DNA of 64,000 nt from Streptomyces sp. NBC_00490 (GCF_036013645.1 NZ_CP107869.1:1674001-1738000); one strand, 5' to 3'; shown: positions 52,674 to 61,960, counted from the first letter of the stretch. Notes: generated from the sequence alone by a model not told the origin. A program made the numbers and translations.

Positions 52674-53546
52674 ATGAAAGACGCAGGTCACAGCATGCGG
52701 GAAGACCATCGGGACCTGCGTCTTTTCCTGCATCTGGCGCAGACGCTGAACTTCGGGCGGACCAGTCTCGACTGTCACGTCAGCGCGGCGACGCTGACGC
52801 GGACCGTGCAGCGGCTGGAGGCCGGGCTCGGGCACCGGCTCCTCGACCGGGGCCCGCGCGGGGTGTCGCTGACGGCGGAGGGGCACCGGTTCCGCGCCTA
52901 CGCCGTCGAGGCACTGGAGTTGTGGCGCTCCTATCGTGAGGAGCACCCCGATCCGGCCGAACTCACCGGCCGGCTGGCCGTGTTCGCCACGGTGACCGCC
53001 TGTCAGGCGCTGCTGCCGGACCTGTTGGCCCCGTTCCGCGCCGCGCACCCCCAGGTACGGCTGGACCTGCGTACCGGTGACGCGGCGGCGGCGCTGGCCC
53101 GGCTGGACGAGGGCGAGGTGGACGTGGCCGTGGCGGGGATCCCGGCGCGGCTGCCGGAGCCGTTGGTGGGCCGGACGGTCGCGGTCACCGAGCTGGTCCT
53201 GGTCACGGCCCGGGACCGGCCCGACCCGGACCTTGATGGACCCTTCGTCCTGCCCCACCGCGGCCTGGTCCGCGATGCCGCCGACCGCTGGTTCCGCGCC
53301 CGCGGCGCCGCGCCCGAGGTGGTCTGCGAACCGGACGGCCACGAAGGGCTGTTGACGCTCGTCGCCCTCGGCTGCGGCACGGGGGTGGTCCCCCGTCTCG
53401 TACTGGAGCACAGTGCGGTGCGCGACCGGCTGTCGGTGGTCGCGGCGGATCCGGCACCGGAGCCGTTTCCCATCGGGTTGTGCGTACGGCGGGCCGATCT
53501 GCGCCGCCCGCTGGTGGCGGCGCTGTGGAGCCTCACGGCACCCTGA
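52674..53546 (+). CDS. ilvY: LysR-type regulator, IlvY-like
   Basis: This 290-aa LysR protein has an N-terminal winged helix (LRLFLHLAQTLNFGRTSLDC and HVSAATLTRTVQRLEAGLG). Its C-terminal sensor contains FRAAHPQVRLDLRTGDAAAA, VDVAVAGIPARLPEP and GHEGLLTLVALGCGTGVVP with a VLEHS motif. These closely track enterobacterial IlvY along the entire length. E. coli IlvY activates divergent ilvC when acetolactate or acetohydroxybutyrate accumulates. The start is taken at ATG 52674; 52662 (GTG) and 52695 (ATG) are possible. The gene is divergent from ilvC, as in E. coli. Confidence 0.87.
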   Translation: MKDAGHSMREDHRDLRLFLHLAQTLNFGRTSLDCHVSAATLTRTVQRLEAGLGHRLLDRGPRGVSLTAEGHRFRAYAVEALELWRSYREEHPDPAELTGRLAVFATVTACQALLPDLLAPFRAAHPQVRLDLRTGDAAAALARLDEGEVDVAVAGIPARLPEPLVGRTVAVTELVLVTARDRPDPDLDGPFVLPHRGLVRDAADRWFRARGAAPEVVCEPDGHEGLLTLVALGCGTGVVPRLVLEHSAVRDRLSVVAADPAPEPFPIGLCVRRADLRRPLVAALWSLTAP

Positions 53547-53558
53547 GCCCGCCCGGAT

Positions 53559-54008
53559 TCAGGGCTCCCTGCGGTCCAGGCGTCCGATCCGGGCCACGTT
53601 CTCCCGGTCCTCCACGTCCTCGCTGGCCTCGGCGGTGAACCAGGCGTCGAGGATCTCCTTGAGCAGCGGCTCGGAGGTCAGGCGCAGGCTGAGGGCGAGG
53701 ACGTTGGCGTCGTTCCAGCGGCGGGCGCCGTCCGCGGTGTAGGCGTCGGTGCACAGGGCGGCCCGTACGCCCGGGACCTTGTTCGCGGCGATCGACGCGC
53801 CCGTGCCGGTCCAGCAGCACACGACCGCCTGGTCCGCCGCACCGGTGGCCACGTCCCGGGCCGCCGCCTCCGAGCACGCCGCCCACTGAGGGTCGGAGCC
53901 GGGGTGCAACGCCCCGTGGGCGGTGACGTCGTGGCCGCGTGCGCGCAGCTCGGCGACGAGGCCGCGGGCCACGGGTTCGTCCATGTCCGAGGAGACGGAG
54001 ATCCGCAT
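53559..54008 (-). CDS. RpiB/LacA/LacB-family sugar-phosphate isomerase
   Basis: This 149-aa protein has the DMDEPVARGLVAELRARGHDV N-terminus and the phosphate-binding loop WTGTGASIAANKVPGVRAAL of ribose-5-phosphate isomerase B. The active-site Cys normally before this loop is represented by a VVCCWTGTG pair. The ADGARRWNDANVLALSLR region is typical. It interconverts aldose and ketose phosphates. It lies ten bases ahead of the LuxR gene stop on the same strand and may be co-transcribed with it. Allose-6-phosphate is an alternative substrate. Confidence 0.85.
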   Translation of the reverse strand: MRISVSSDMDEPVARGLVAELRARGHDVTAHGALHPGSDPQWAACSEAAARDVATGAADQAVVCCWTGTGASIAANKVPGVRAALCTDAYTADGARRWNDANVLALSLRLTSEPLLKEILDAWFTAEASEDVEDRENVARIGRLDRREP

Positions 54009-54017
54009 GCCCCGAGC

Positions 54018-55019
54018 CTACGCGCCGAGCGCGCGGGCGAGCAGGTCGCGGCGGTTGTGGGTGCCCGTCTTCGCGAACACCGACTTCAGGTGGTCCTGCA
54101 CGGTGTGTTCGGAGACGTACATGGTGGCGGCGACCGTACGGCTGTCGGCGCCTTTGGCGAGCAGGCCGACGAGTTCGGTCTCCCGGGCGCTGAGGGCGTG
54201 GGCCCGGCAGAAGACGGACAGCCGCTCGGCGGGTGAGGACTCCTCGATGGTGACGGCGACGGCGCCTGCCATCCGTGCGGCGCGCAGGGTCAGCCAGAGG
54301 CCGTCGGTGAGGTGGACGCGGGCCCGCGGCGGATGGTCGTCGACCCCGGCCTCCGCGGCCAGGAGCTGGGCGGCGACGTTGTAGGCGCCGGCCGGCACGG
54401 TCGGGCGGCCGTTCTCCGGGGGGACCAGGACACGCAGGTAGGCGTGGGTGCCCGGGGTCTGGCCGACGACTCCCATGTCGGGCGACAGCACCAGCACCAG
54501 GGGTTCGGAGCGGGGCTCGTGGGACGGTCGTACGACGAAGGTGGCGGCCTGGCTGCGGCGCAGCGCCGTCGTGATCGGCGCCGTGAGGTCGGCGAGGAGG
54601 GCGGCCTCCGCCGGGGTGAAGTCGCGGTCGCGGCGCCACAGGTCGAGGAAGCCCCAGGTGCCGTGGCGGTCCCGGAAGACCGCCGAGGCGACGTCGCGGA
54701 TGCCGTGGTGGCGCAGGAGCTCGTTCCAGAGCGGGCTCGCCGAGCGGTCGGGCAGGTCGCTGAGCAGGGCGGCGTCCCGCAGCTGAGTCCAACGGTTCGC
54801 CCGTGTCAGGTACTTGAGGCGGATCGCGCGGGGCAGCTCCCGCAGGACGGGGACATCGGCGATCGGGGCACAGCCGACCGAGGTCTCCGGGTCGGTGAGG
54901 AGGAAGGCGTACGCGTCGAACCCGATGGTGGCGCGGAGCTCGTCGAGGAGCCGCAGGCGCAGTTCCCGGGCGTCGCCGCCCGCCTCGCACAGCCGCACGA
55001 TGCGGTCCCGTCCGGACAT
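54018..55019 (-). CDS. LuxR-family transcriptional regulator
   Basis: This 333-aa protein has an N-terminal GAF-like sensory region (residues ~5-180, containing [17 protein letters not shown]) and a C-terminal LuxR helix-turn-helix (~270-330, [20 protein letters not shown] then [20 protein letters not shown]). No phosphorylation-receiver domain is present. It is followed on the same strand by the RpiB-like gene after about nine bases, so it may regulate that gene or be an operon partner. Confidence 0.9.
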   Translation of the reverse strand: MSGRDRIVRLCEAGGDARELRLRLLDELRATIGFDAYAFLLTDPETSVGCAPIADVPVLRELPRAIRLKYLTRANRWTQLRDAALLSDLPDRSASPLWNELLRHHGIRDVASAVFRDRHGTWGFLDLWRRDRDFTPAEAALLADLTAPITTALRRSQAATFVVRPSHEPRSEPLVLVLSPDMGVVGQTPGTHAYLRVLVPPENGRPTVPAGAYNVAAQLLAAEAGVDDHPPRARVHLTDGLWLTLRAARMAGAVAVTIEESSPAERLSVFCRAHALSARETELVGLLAKGADSRTVAATMYVSEHTVQDHLKSVFAKTGTHNRRDLLARALGA

Positions 55020-55102
55020 GGCCTGAGCGTATCCCCATATTTCTGGGATGTACGGCGGTGCGTGGTCCGGCGCAACCTGGTGACCAGCGCCGAGGAGGAA
55101 TC

Positions 55103-55417
55103 ATGCCGACCCTGCACATCGAGCATCCGATCACGGACTTCGCCACCTGGAAGACGGCCTTCGACCGCTTCGCGGCCGCGCGCGCCGACGCGGGCGTACG
55201 AAGCCATCGCGTCCAGCGGCCCGTCGACGACCCCGCCTATGTTGTCGTGGACCTCGACTTCGACGATGTGGCGGGGGCCGAGCGGTTCCTGGGATTCCTG
55301 AAGTCGACGGTATGGGGTTCGCCCGGGAACGCCCCGGCGCTGGCCGGGGCGCCTCGGACCCGGATCCTGGAGACCGCCGAGGATCACCAGGGCAGCGAGC
55401 CGTCGACGTCGACGTAG
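55103..55417 (+). CDS. Small dimeric alpha/beta-barrel-like protein
   Basis: This 104-aa protein starts [20 protein letters not shown] and contains [20 protein letters not shown], which resembles antibiotic-biosynthesis-monooxygenase-like ferredoxin folds. No catalytic residues are evident, so it may only bind a ligand. The ATG at 55103 follows GAGGAGG by five bases. Its 3' end overlaps the convergent SDR gene by 34 bases. Confidence 0.6.
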   Translation: MPTLHIEHPITDFATWKTAFDRFAAARADAGVRSHRVQRPVDDPAYVVVDLDFDDVAGAERFLGFLKSTVWGSPGNAPALAGAPRTRILETAEDHQGSEPSTST

Positions 55418-56091
55418 CGGCCGGTCGGCCCGTCGGGGCCCAGCCGGGCCATGCGGACGATGATCTCGGCGCCCTGTTCGACGGTCTGGGTGCCCGTGCG
55501 GCCGTTGAGGTCGGTCGCGGTGAACCCCGGCTCGACGGCGTTGACGCGCATCTCGGGGAACGCCTTCGCGTACTGCACGGTGATCATGTTGAGGGCGGTC
55601 TTGGAGGACGGGTACGCCAGGGCCTGGTAGAAGTGCGCCGGTGAGTCCGGGTCGGACAGCCGGGACAGCGAGGCCAGGCCGCTGCTCACGTTCACGACGA
55701 CGGGGGCCGCGGACCGCCGGAGCAGCGGCAGGAAGGCGTGGGTCACCCGGACGACGCCGAAGACGTTGGTCTCGAACACCGTGCGCATCTCGTCGGCGGT
55801 GGTGTCGGCGGCGGCCGGGATGGCGTTGTTCTCGCCCCGGACCTCGATGCCGGCGTTGTTGACCAGGACATCGAGCCCGCCCTCGGCCTCGATGGTCTTC
55901 GCGGCGGCCTGGACGGAGGCGTCGTCGGTGACGTCGAGCTGGACGAAGCGGGCGCCGAGCCGTTCGGCGGCACGGCGGCCGCGTTCGGCGTTCCGGGCGC
56001 CGATGTAGACGGCGTGACCCGCGGCGACGAGGTGACGGGCGGTCTCGAGGCCCAGGCCCTTGTTGGCTCCGGTGATGAGTGTCGTAGTCAT
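55384..56091 (-). CDS. Short-chain dehydrogenase/reductase
   Basis: This 235-aa classical SDR has the cofactor motif TGANKGLG near its N-terminus, NNAG ([12 protein letters not shown]), and catalytic Ser, Tyr and Lys ([16 protein letters not shown]). It reduces a carbonyl with NAD(P)H. The ATG at 56091 is chosen; the frame opens 24 codons upstream without a ribosome-binding site. It is divergent from an XRE/MmyB-type regulator, a pairing that is common in actinobacteria, and a perfect palindrome lies between them. Confidence 0.87.
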   Translation of the reverse strand: MTTTLITGANKGLGLETARHLVAAGHAVYIGARNAERGRRAAERLGARFVQLDVTDDASVQAAAKTIEAEGGLDVLVNNAGIEVRGENNAIPAAADTTADEMRTVFETNVFGVVRVTHAFLPLLRRSAAPVVVNVSSGLASLSRLSDPDSPAHFYQALAYPSSKTALNMITVQYAKAFPEMRVNAVEPGFTATDLNGRTGTQTVEQGAEIIVRMARLGPDGPTGRYVDVDGSLPW

Positions 56092-56100
56092 GGCTCCACC

Positions 56101-56121
56101 GTCCCGCCGGACCGGCGGGAC
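56101..56121. promoter_or_regulatory. Perfect 10-bp-arm palindrome between SDR and MmyB-like genes
   Basis: Arms GTCCCGCCGG and CCGGCGGGAC flank a single A. The element lies 10 bases upstream of the SDR ATG and 72 bases before the regulator ATG. It is a candidate operator for the neighbouring regulator, though an mRNA hairpin is also possible. Confidence 0.5.
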
Positions 56122-56192
56122 AGCCAGAAGACCCTTCTTCCTGGGACCGGCAGTACCAGGCACCGCGGCGGCCGACGCGGTTCACTGGAGGC

Positions 56193-57032
56193 ATGACGAC
56201 GACGGAACTGGGGCGGGCGCTGCGGCGCTGGCGCGACCGGGTCGCCCCCGGGACCGCGGGGCTGCCCACAGGGGGTCAGCGGCGGGCAGCCGGGCTGCGG
56301 CGCGAGGAGCTGGCGCTGCTGGCGGGGATCTCGGTCGACTACGTCACCCGCCTCGAACAGGGCCGGGCGGCCAGTCCGTCGGGGCAGGTCGTGGAGGCGC
56401 TGGCGCGGGCGCTGCGGCTGTCGGGGGACGAGCGGGGGTATCTGTTCCGGCTGGCCGGACTGGTGCCGCCGGGTCCCGAGACGGTGCCCGGGTACATCAC
56501 GCCGAGCGTGCAGCGGCTGCTGGACCGGCTGGTGGACACCCCCGTCGGCGTTTCCGACGCGGCGATGACACTGCTCATGGCCAATCCGATGTACGCGGCG
56601 CTGATGGGCGACCCCTCCGGTCTGCGCGGCTTCGAACGCAACGGGGTGTGGCGCAACTTCCTCGGCGCGCCCGGCCGGGTCCGGCACACTCCCGAGGAGC
56701 GGCGCGCTTTCGAGGTGGGCATGGTCGGCGAACTGCGGTCGACCGCCTCTCGGTATCCCGCCGACCCGCAACTGCGGCGCCTGATCGCGGAGTTGCGGGC
56801 GGGCAGCGAGCGGTTCGCCGAGCTGTGGGACGAGGGTACGGTCGGCCGGCTGGAGGCTTCACGCAAGACGATCGAGCATCCGCAGGTGGGCCCGGTGACG
56901 TTGGACTGCGATCTGCTCCGGGTGGAGGGCAGCGATCTGCACATCCTCGTCTACTCGGCCGAACCGGGGACCGAGGCCGCCGAGAAGCTGGAGTTGGTCT
57001 CCGTGCTCGGCATCCAGTCACTGGTGGGTTAG
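56193..57032 (+). CDS. XRE-family regulator with MmyB-like ligand-binding domain
   Basis: This 279-aa protein has an N-terminal XRE helix-turn-helix (residues ~10-85, with REELALLAGISVDYVTRLEQ). The ligand-binding domain of the MmyB type (MLT_BD) includes RNFLGAPGRVRHTPEERR and PVTLDCDLLRVEGSDLHILV. MmyB from the methylenomycin cluster is the best-known relative. It is divergent from an SDR gene, which is the usual setting for this family, and probably controls it. The ATG at 56193 is preceded by GGAGGC. Confidence 0.9.
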   Translation: MTTTELGRALRRWRDRVAPGTAGLPTGGQRRAAGLRREELALLAGISVDYVTRLEQGRAASPSGQVVEALARALRLSGDERGYLFRLAGLVPPGPETVPGYITPSVQRLLDRLVDTPVGVSDAAMTLLMANPMYAALMGDPSGLRGFERNGVWRNFLGAPGRVRHTPEERRAFEVGMVGELRSTASRYPADPQLRRLIAELRAGSERFAELWDEGTVGRLEASRKTIEHPQVGPVTLDCDLLRVEGSDLHILVYSAEPGTEAAEKLELVSVLGIQSLVG

Positions 57033-58262
57033 CGCCCCCAGCGGGTCGTCCAGCACCGGCTGCCACGCCAACTCGGCGGCGCCGACCAGGCTGTTGTGGT
57101 CGAGGGTGCACGCGAGGATCGGTACGCCGCCGCTCTGCCCCCACAGGCTGCGGTCGGCGACGACCGCGCGCAGCCGGTGCGGGTCGGCGTCGAGGAGGGT
57201 GCGGTGCAGGCCGCCGAGGATGATGCGGTCCGGGTTGAGGATGTTCACCAGGCCCGCGAGGCCCAGTCCGAGGCGGTCGATGAGGGCCTCGGTGGCGGTG
57301 CGGACGGCCGGGTCGTCGTAGTGGTCGCGGATCAGCTCGTTCGACTGCTGGAGCAGGGACACCTCGGGCCCTGGCGCGCGGCCCACGGCGTCGAGGAAGG
57401 CCAGCGGGTCGGCCTCGACGTCCAGGCAGCCGCGGCTGCCGCAGTGGCAGGGACGGCCCTCGGGGTTGACGGTCAGGTGGCCGACTTCCAGCGCGAGACC
57501 CGAACTGCCGGTGTGCAGGCGGCCGTCGAGGACCAGCGCCCCGCCGACGCCCCGGTGTCCGGTGGCCACGCACAGCAGGTCGCGGGCGCCGCGGCCCGCG
57601 CCGTGCCGGTGCTCGGCGAGCGCGGCGAGGTTGACGTCGTTGCCCGCGAAGGCCGGTCCGGCGATACCGGCGGCACGAACGCACTCCGCGAAGATCCGGC
57701 GGACGGGGGCGCCCACGGGCCAGGCCAGGTGCAGCGGGTTCAGCGCGGTCCCGTCGGGCTCGGCGACGGCGGAGGGGACCGCGAGACCGGCGCCCACACA
57801 GCGCAGACCGGTGGTGCGCAGCAGCTCGGCGCCCGCCTCGACGACCGAGGCGAGGACCTTCGCCGGGTCGGCGTCGACGGTCTCGCAGCCGGGTGCGGTG
57901 GCGACGATCCGGCCGCCCAGGCCGACCAGCGCCGCCCGGAATCCGTCGGCGTGCACCTGCGCGGCGAGGACGACGGGCCCTTCCTCGGCGACCGCGAGCC
58001 GGTGCGAGGGCCGGCCCTGCGAACCGGCGGCCGCGCCGGGCCGGGCGTCGACCCGGATCAGCCCGAGCGCCTCCAGCTCGGCGGCGACCGCGCCGGCCGT
58101 GGCGCGTGTCACTCCGAGTTCGGCGGTGAGCACGGCGCGGGTGGGGGCGCGTCCGGTGTGCACGAGCTCCAGAGCGGGCCCGAGCGCACCGCGTCCCCGG
58201 TCCAACCGCGTCCTCGAGGTCGTTCCTTCCCCCGTCGGCCGGGGGTCCGCCTTGCCGCTCAT
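57018..58262 (-). CDS. ROK-family transcriptional regulator
   Basis: This 414-aa protein has an N-terminal winged helix (residues ~30-80, TRAVLTAELGVTRATAGAVA) and a ROK sugar-kinase-like domain. The zinc-binding motif of ROK proteins is visible (EVGHLTV, then CHCGSRGCLDVEAD). These act as sugar-responsive repressors. The gene overlaps the convergent MmyB-like gene by 15 bases. No sugar-transport genes are immediately adjacent. Confidence 0.9.
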   Translation of the reverse strand: MSGKADPRPTGEGTTSRTRLDRGRGALGPALELVHTGRAPTRAVLTAELGVTRATAGAVAAELEALGLIRVDARPGAAAGSQGRPSHRLAVAEEGPVVLAAQVHADGFRAALVGLGGRIVATAPGCETVDADPAKVLASVVEAGAELLRTTGLRCVGAGLAVPSAVAEPDGTALNPLHLAWPVGAPVRRIFAECVRAAGIAGPAFAGNDVNLAALAEHRHGAGRGARDLLCVATGHRGVGGALVLDGRLHTGSSGLALEVGHLTVNPEGRPCHCGSRGCLDVEADPLAFLDAVGRAPGPEVSLLQQSNELIRDHYDDPAVRTATEALIDRLGLGLAGLVNILNPDRIILGGLHRTLLDADPHRLRAVVADRSLWGQSGGVPILACTLDHNSLVGAAELAWQPVLDDPLGALTHQ

Positions 58263-58298
58263 GAGGGCGAGTCTCCCATGATCCGCTGTGCCACCGTC

Positions 58299-58973
58299 CT
58301 ACCGGCCACTGACTCTGAGCGTGATGTTCAGCCGTCCGGCCAGCCCCAACTCCGGGGGCGCGGTACCCGGGTACACCTTCGGTACGCCGTGGTACGCGAG
58401 CCGTGAGGGCCCGCCGAACACGAACAGGTCGCCGCTGCGCAGTTCGACGTCCGTGTACGGCTTCGTCCGCGTCTGGGTGTTGCCGAACCGGAAGACACAG
58501 GTGTCGCCGAGGCTCAGGGACACCACCGGGTCGTCCGCCATCTCGTCGCTGTCGCGATGCATGCCCATGCGGGCGTCGCCGTCGTAGAAGTTGATCAGTG
58601 CGATGTCGTACGGCGGTGAGGTCGCCCCGGGTGCGCTCCCCGCCGTGGGAGAGGGTGCCCCGAAGGCGTCCCGGACCGCGCTGCGGCCCAGCTCCCCCAG
58701 CCACTCGGGGAACGGCTTGACCGGGGCTCCGTCGCCGTCGACGACGGTGCGGGCGTAGGCGTACGGGTACCAGTGCCAGCCCAGGCAGACCTGCCGGGCG
58801 GTCATCGTGCCGCCGCCGGGGGTACGGACCGAGCGCAGCCCGGCCGGGGGGCGGGCCCACTCCCGGCAGGCCTCCAGCAGCTCGTGCTGGCGGCTCGTGT
58901 CGAGCCAGTCCGGCAGGTGCACCGCGCCCGGCGCGACCTCCGTGCGGGGCCTGGGGAACAGCTCGCCATCCAT
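58299..58973 (-). CDS. AlkB-like Fe(II)/2-oxoglutarate dioxygenase
   Basis: This 224-aa protein has the AlkB-type iron motif HRDSDE (His ~138, Asp ~140), a distal His (YHGVPKV) and the 2-oxoglutarate Arg pair near the C-terminus (RLNITLRVSGR). AlkB proteins oxidatively remove N-methyl groups from DNA or RNA bases. The ATG at 58973 is chosen over longer in-frame extensions. It is a single leftward gene and could repair alkylation damage. Confidence 0.85.
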   Translation of the reverse strand: MDGELFPRPRTEVAPGAVHLPDWLDTSRQHELLEACREWARPPAGLRSVRTPGGGTMTARQVCLGWHWYPYAYARTVVDGDGAPVKPFPEWLGELGRSAVRDAFGAPSPTAGSAPGATSPPYDIALINFYDGDARMGMHRDSDEMADDPVVSLSLGDTCVFRFGNTQTRTKPYTDVELRSGDLFVFGGPSRLAYHGVPKVYPGTAPPELGLAGRLNITLRVSGR

Positions 58974-59028
58974 GAGGCCATCCTGCCCGAACAGTCCTGA
59001 GCTGCGGCTCCGATAGCCTGGACCCACG

Positions 59029-60174
59029 ATGAACGACCGTATGGTGACGCCCTGGGGCCAGCTCACGCTGGCCCGTTTCCCCGAGGACCCGCGTGACAGG
59101 CTTCGTGCCTGGGACGCCTCGGACGAGTACCTGCTGACGCACCTGGCCGAACAGGCGGTCCCGCTGTCCGGCACGGTCGTTGTCCTGGGTGATCGCTGGG
59201 GCGCGCTGTCCACGGCGCTCGCCGCGCACCGGCCGGTGCAGATCACCGACTCCTACCTCTCCCAGGAGGCGACCCGGGCGAACCTGGCCCGGGGCGGTGT
59301 CGAGACCGGGGCGGTGCGGCTCCTCACCACCCAGGACCCGCCGCCCGGCCGGATCGACGTCCTGCTGGTGCGGGTGCCGAAGAGCCTGGCCCTGCTGGAG
59401 GACCAGCTGCTGCGGCTGGCGCCCGCGGTGCACGAGGGCACCGTCGTCGTCGGGACCGGGATGGTGAAGGAGATCCACACCTCGACGCTGAAGCTGTTCG
59501 AGCGGATCCTCGGACCGACCCGCACCTCGCTCGCCGAGAAGAAGGCGCGGCTCATCTTCTGCACGCCCGGGACGGCACCGCGTACGACCACCAGTCCGTG
59601 GCCGTACCGCTACGAGCTGCCCGACGGCATCGGCGCGGTCTCGGGGCGCACGGTGGTCAATCACGCGGGTGTCTTCTGTGCCGACCGCCTGGACGTCGGC
59701 ACCCGGTTCTTCCTCCAGCACCTGCCGGACAGCAAGGGCGCGCAGCGGGTCGTGGACCTGGGCTGCGGCAACGGGGTCGTCGGTACGGCGGTGGCGCTGG
59801 CGAACCCCGAGGCCGAGGTGCTGTTCGTGGACGAGTCGTTCCAGGCCGTGGCCTCGGCGGAGGCGACGTACAAGGCGAACGGCGTTCCGGGGCACGCCGA
59901 GTTCCGGGTCGGGGACGGGCTCGCCGGAGTGGCGGACGGGAGTGTCGACCTCGTGCTCAACAATCCGCCGTTCCACTCCCATCAGACCACCACCGACGCC
60001 ACTGCCTGGCGGATGTTCACGGGCGCGCACGGTGCGCTGCGGCCGGGCGGCGAGCTGTGGGTGATCGGCAACCGTCATCTGGGCTACCACGCCAAGCTGC
60101 GCCGGCTGTTCGGGAACAGTGAACTGATGGCCAGTGACCCGAAGTTCGTGGTGCTGAGGGCTGTCAGGAAGTAG
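59029..60174 (+). CDS. Class I SAM methyltransferase, RlmG/RsmC-like
   Basis: This 381-aa protein has two halves. The N-terminal half is a degenerate methyltransferase-like domain. The C-terminal half carries SAM motif I (VVDLGCGNGVVG, ~243) and the NPPFH catalytic motif (~312). This matches 23S rRNA (guanine-N2) methyltransferase RlmG (G1835) or 16S RsmC. The position it modifies is inferred from family similarity. The ATG at 59029 starts shortly after a GC-rich stretch and has no strong ribosome-binding site. Confidence 0.85.
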   Translation: MNDRMVTPWGQLTLARFPEDPRDRLRAWDASDEYLLTHLAEQAVPLSGTVVVLGDRWGALSTALAAHRPVQITDSYLSQEATRANLARGGVETGAVRLLTTQDPPPGRIDVLLVRVPKSLALLEDQLLRLAPAVHEGTVVVGTGMVKEIHTSTLKLFERILGPTRTSLAEKKARLIFCTPGTAPRTTTSPWPYRYELPDGIGAVSGRTVVNHAGVFCADRLDVGTRFFLQHLPDSKGAQRVVDLGCGNGVVGTAVALANPEAEVLFVDESFQAVASAEATYKANGVPGHAEFRVGDGLAGVADGSVDLVLNNPPFHSHQTTTDATAWRMFTGAHGALRPGGELWVIGNRHLGYHAKLRRLFGNSELMASDPKFVVLRAVRK

Positions 60175-60180
60175 TCGGCG

Positions 60181-61029
60181 TCAGCCCAGCACCCGGATGA
60201 TCCCCGCCACGGCCCGCGCCATCGCCGCCCGCCCCACTCCCAGGTACGTGCGCGAGTCGACCGCCTCGGGGTGGGCGGTGAGGAACTCGCGTATGGCGCC
60301 GGTCATGGCGATGTTGAGGGCGGTGCCGATGTTGATTTTGCTGATGCCGCCCGCGACGGCGGCGGTCAGTTCGTCGTCCGGCAGGCCCGAGGAGCCGTGC
60401 AGGACGAGCGGTACGTCCAGCGCGCCGGAGAGGCGTGCGAGGAGGGCGTGGTCGAGGCTGGCGGTGCGGGTGGTCATCGCGTGCGAGCTGCCGATGGCGA
60501 CGGCGAGGGCGTCCACGCCGGAGTCGGTCACGAAGGTGCCGGCCTCGGCGGGGTCGGTGCGGGCGCCGGGCGTGTGGGCGTCGAGCGGCGGTTCGCCGTT
60601 CTTGCCGCCGACCTCACCCAACTCCGCCTCGATCCAGAGGCCTTGGGCATGGGCCCAGTCCGCTGCGGCGCGGGTGGCGGCGAGGTTCTCCCGGTAGGGC
60701 AGGTGGGCGGCGTCGTACATCACGGAGCTGAATCCGGCGTCCGCGGCCTGTCTCAGGAGGGCGTCGCTCTGGACGTGGTCCAGGTGCAACGCGACGGGGA
60801 CGGCGGCGCGTTCGCACGCGGCGACGGCGGCGCGGGCGAGGGGTTGCAGGCGTCCGAGGCGGAACTTGACGGCGTTCTCGCTCACTTGGAGGACGACGGC
60901 GGCGTCCGCCGACTCGGCGCCGGCGACGACCGCCTCGACGTGTTCGAGCGTGACGACGTTGAACGCGGCGACGGCGCGGTGCGCGGCCGCGGCCCGCGTG
61001 ACGAGCTCGCCGGTGGTCACCAGAGGCAC
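60181..61029 (-). CDS. Class II fructose/tagatose-bisphosphate aldolase-like
   Basis: This 282-aa zinc aldolase has the catalytic Asp84 and metal-binding His85 (VALHLDHVQSD), the metal-binding SSHAM and VLHGSSGLPDDEL regions, and Glu in EAELGEVGGKNG. It resembles GatY/KbaY, which cleave ketose bisphosphates in galactosamine or galactitol use. The GTG at 61029 follows AGGAG by five bases. It lies eight bases after the SIS gene and forms an operon with it. Substrate specificity needs assay. Confidence 0.85.
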   Translation of the reverse strand: MPLVTTGELVTRAAAAHRAVAAFNVVTLEHVEAVVAGAESADAAVVLQVSENAVKFRLGRLQPLARAAVAACERAAVPVALHLDHVQSDALLRQAADAGFSSVMYDAAHLPYRENLAATRAAADWAHAQGLWIEAELGEVGGKNGEPPLDAHTPGARTDPAEAGTFVTDSGVDALAVAIGSSHAMTTRTASLDHALLARLSGALDVPLVLHGSSGLPDDELTAAVAGGISKINIGTALNIAMTGAIREFLTAHPEAVDSRTYLGVGRAAMARAVAGIIRVLG

Positions 61030-61037
61030 GGCCGCTC

Positions 61038-61922
61038 CTACGAACCGGCGAGGATCACGGAACGGGTGAGATGGCGCGGCCGGTCCGGGTCGAGACCCCG
61101 GTCCGCGGCGACGGCCACGGCGAGCCGCTGGGCGCGGACCAGTTCGGCGAGCGGGTCGAGACCGCCCGCGACCCACAGTCCGCCGGTCTCCCGCACCTGC
61201 TCGGCCAGCCCCTCGGGCGCCTCGCCGAACATCCAGGTCGCGGTCCCCGCGGTGGTGATGCTGATGGGGCCGTGCCGGTACTCCATGGCCGGGTAGGCCT
61301 CGGTCCAGGACAGGGCCGCCTCGCGCATCTTCAGGCCGGCCTCGTTGGCCAGCCCCACGGTCCAGCCGCGGCCGAGGAAGGTGAACTGCGTGCAGTGGAC
61401 GAGTCCGTCCGGCAGCGGGGCGGCGAGTGCGCTGCGGGCGTCGGCGACGACGGCGTCGGTGTGCAGACCGAGGTGGGCGCGGAGCAGGGTCAGGGCGGTG
61501 GTCGCGAACCGGGTCTGCACGACGGACCGTTCGTCCGCGAAGTCGAGCACGACGACGTCGTCGGCTGCCCGCATGACCGGTGTGTGCGGGTCGGCGGTGA
61601 GGGCCGTGGTCCGGGTACGGCCCTTCAACCGCCCGAGCAGTTCCAGCACTTCGGTGGTGGTGCCGGAGCGGGTGAGGGCGAGGACACGGTCGTACGGGCG
61701 GCCGTGCGGGTACTCCGAGGCGGCGAAGGCGTCCGTCTCGCCCTGTCCCGCGCCCTCGCGCAGCGCCGCGACGGACTGCGCCATGAAGTACGACGTGCCG
61801 CACCCCACGATCGCGACCCGCTCCCCCGGCGCCGGCAGCACGGCGGCATGGTCCGGCGCCTCGGCCGCCGCCCGGATCCAGCACTCGGGCTGACTGACCA
61901 GCTCGTCCTCGACATGGGTCAT
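61038..61922 (-). CDS. SIS-domain sugar isomerase (AgaS-like)
   Basis: This 294-aa protein has two SIS domains with phosphosugar motifs (IVGCGTSYFMAQSVAAL, then LTRSGTTTEVLELL) and a second block with GRGWTVGLANEAGLKMREAA. This is the pattern of AgaS and GlmS isomerase domains. It probably isomerises or deaminates an amino-sugar phosphate. The ATG at 61922 follows GGGGAGGGG. It heads a two-gene operon with the class II aldolase and is divergent from a DeoR-family regulator. Confidence 0.85.
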   Translation of the reverse strand: MTHVEDELVSQPECWIRAAAEAPDHAAVLPAPGERVAIVGCGTSYFMAQSVAALREGAGQGETDAFAASEYPHGRPYDRVLALTRSGTTTEVLELLGRLKGRTRTTALTADPHTPVMRAADDVVVLDFADERSVVQTRFATTALTLLRAHLGLHTDAVVADARSALAAPLPDGLVHCTQFTFLGRGWTVGLANEAGLKMREAALSWTEAYPAMEYRHGPISITTAGTATWMFGEAPEGLAEQVRETGGLWVAGGLDPLAELVRAQRLAVAVAADRGLDPDRPRHLTRSVILAGS

Positions 61923-61960
61923 GTCGCGGCCCCTCCCCGTCAACGAACACCGCGGTGATT

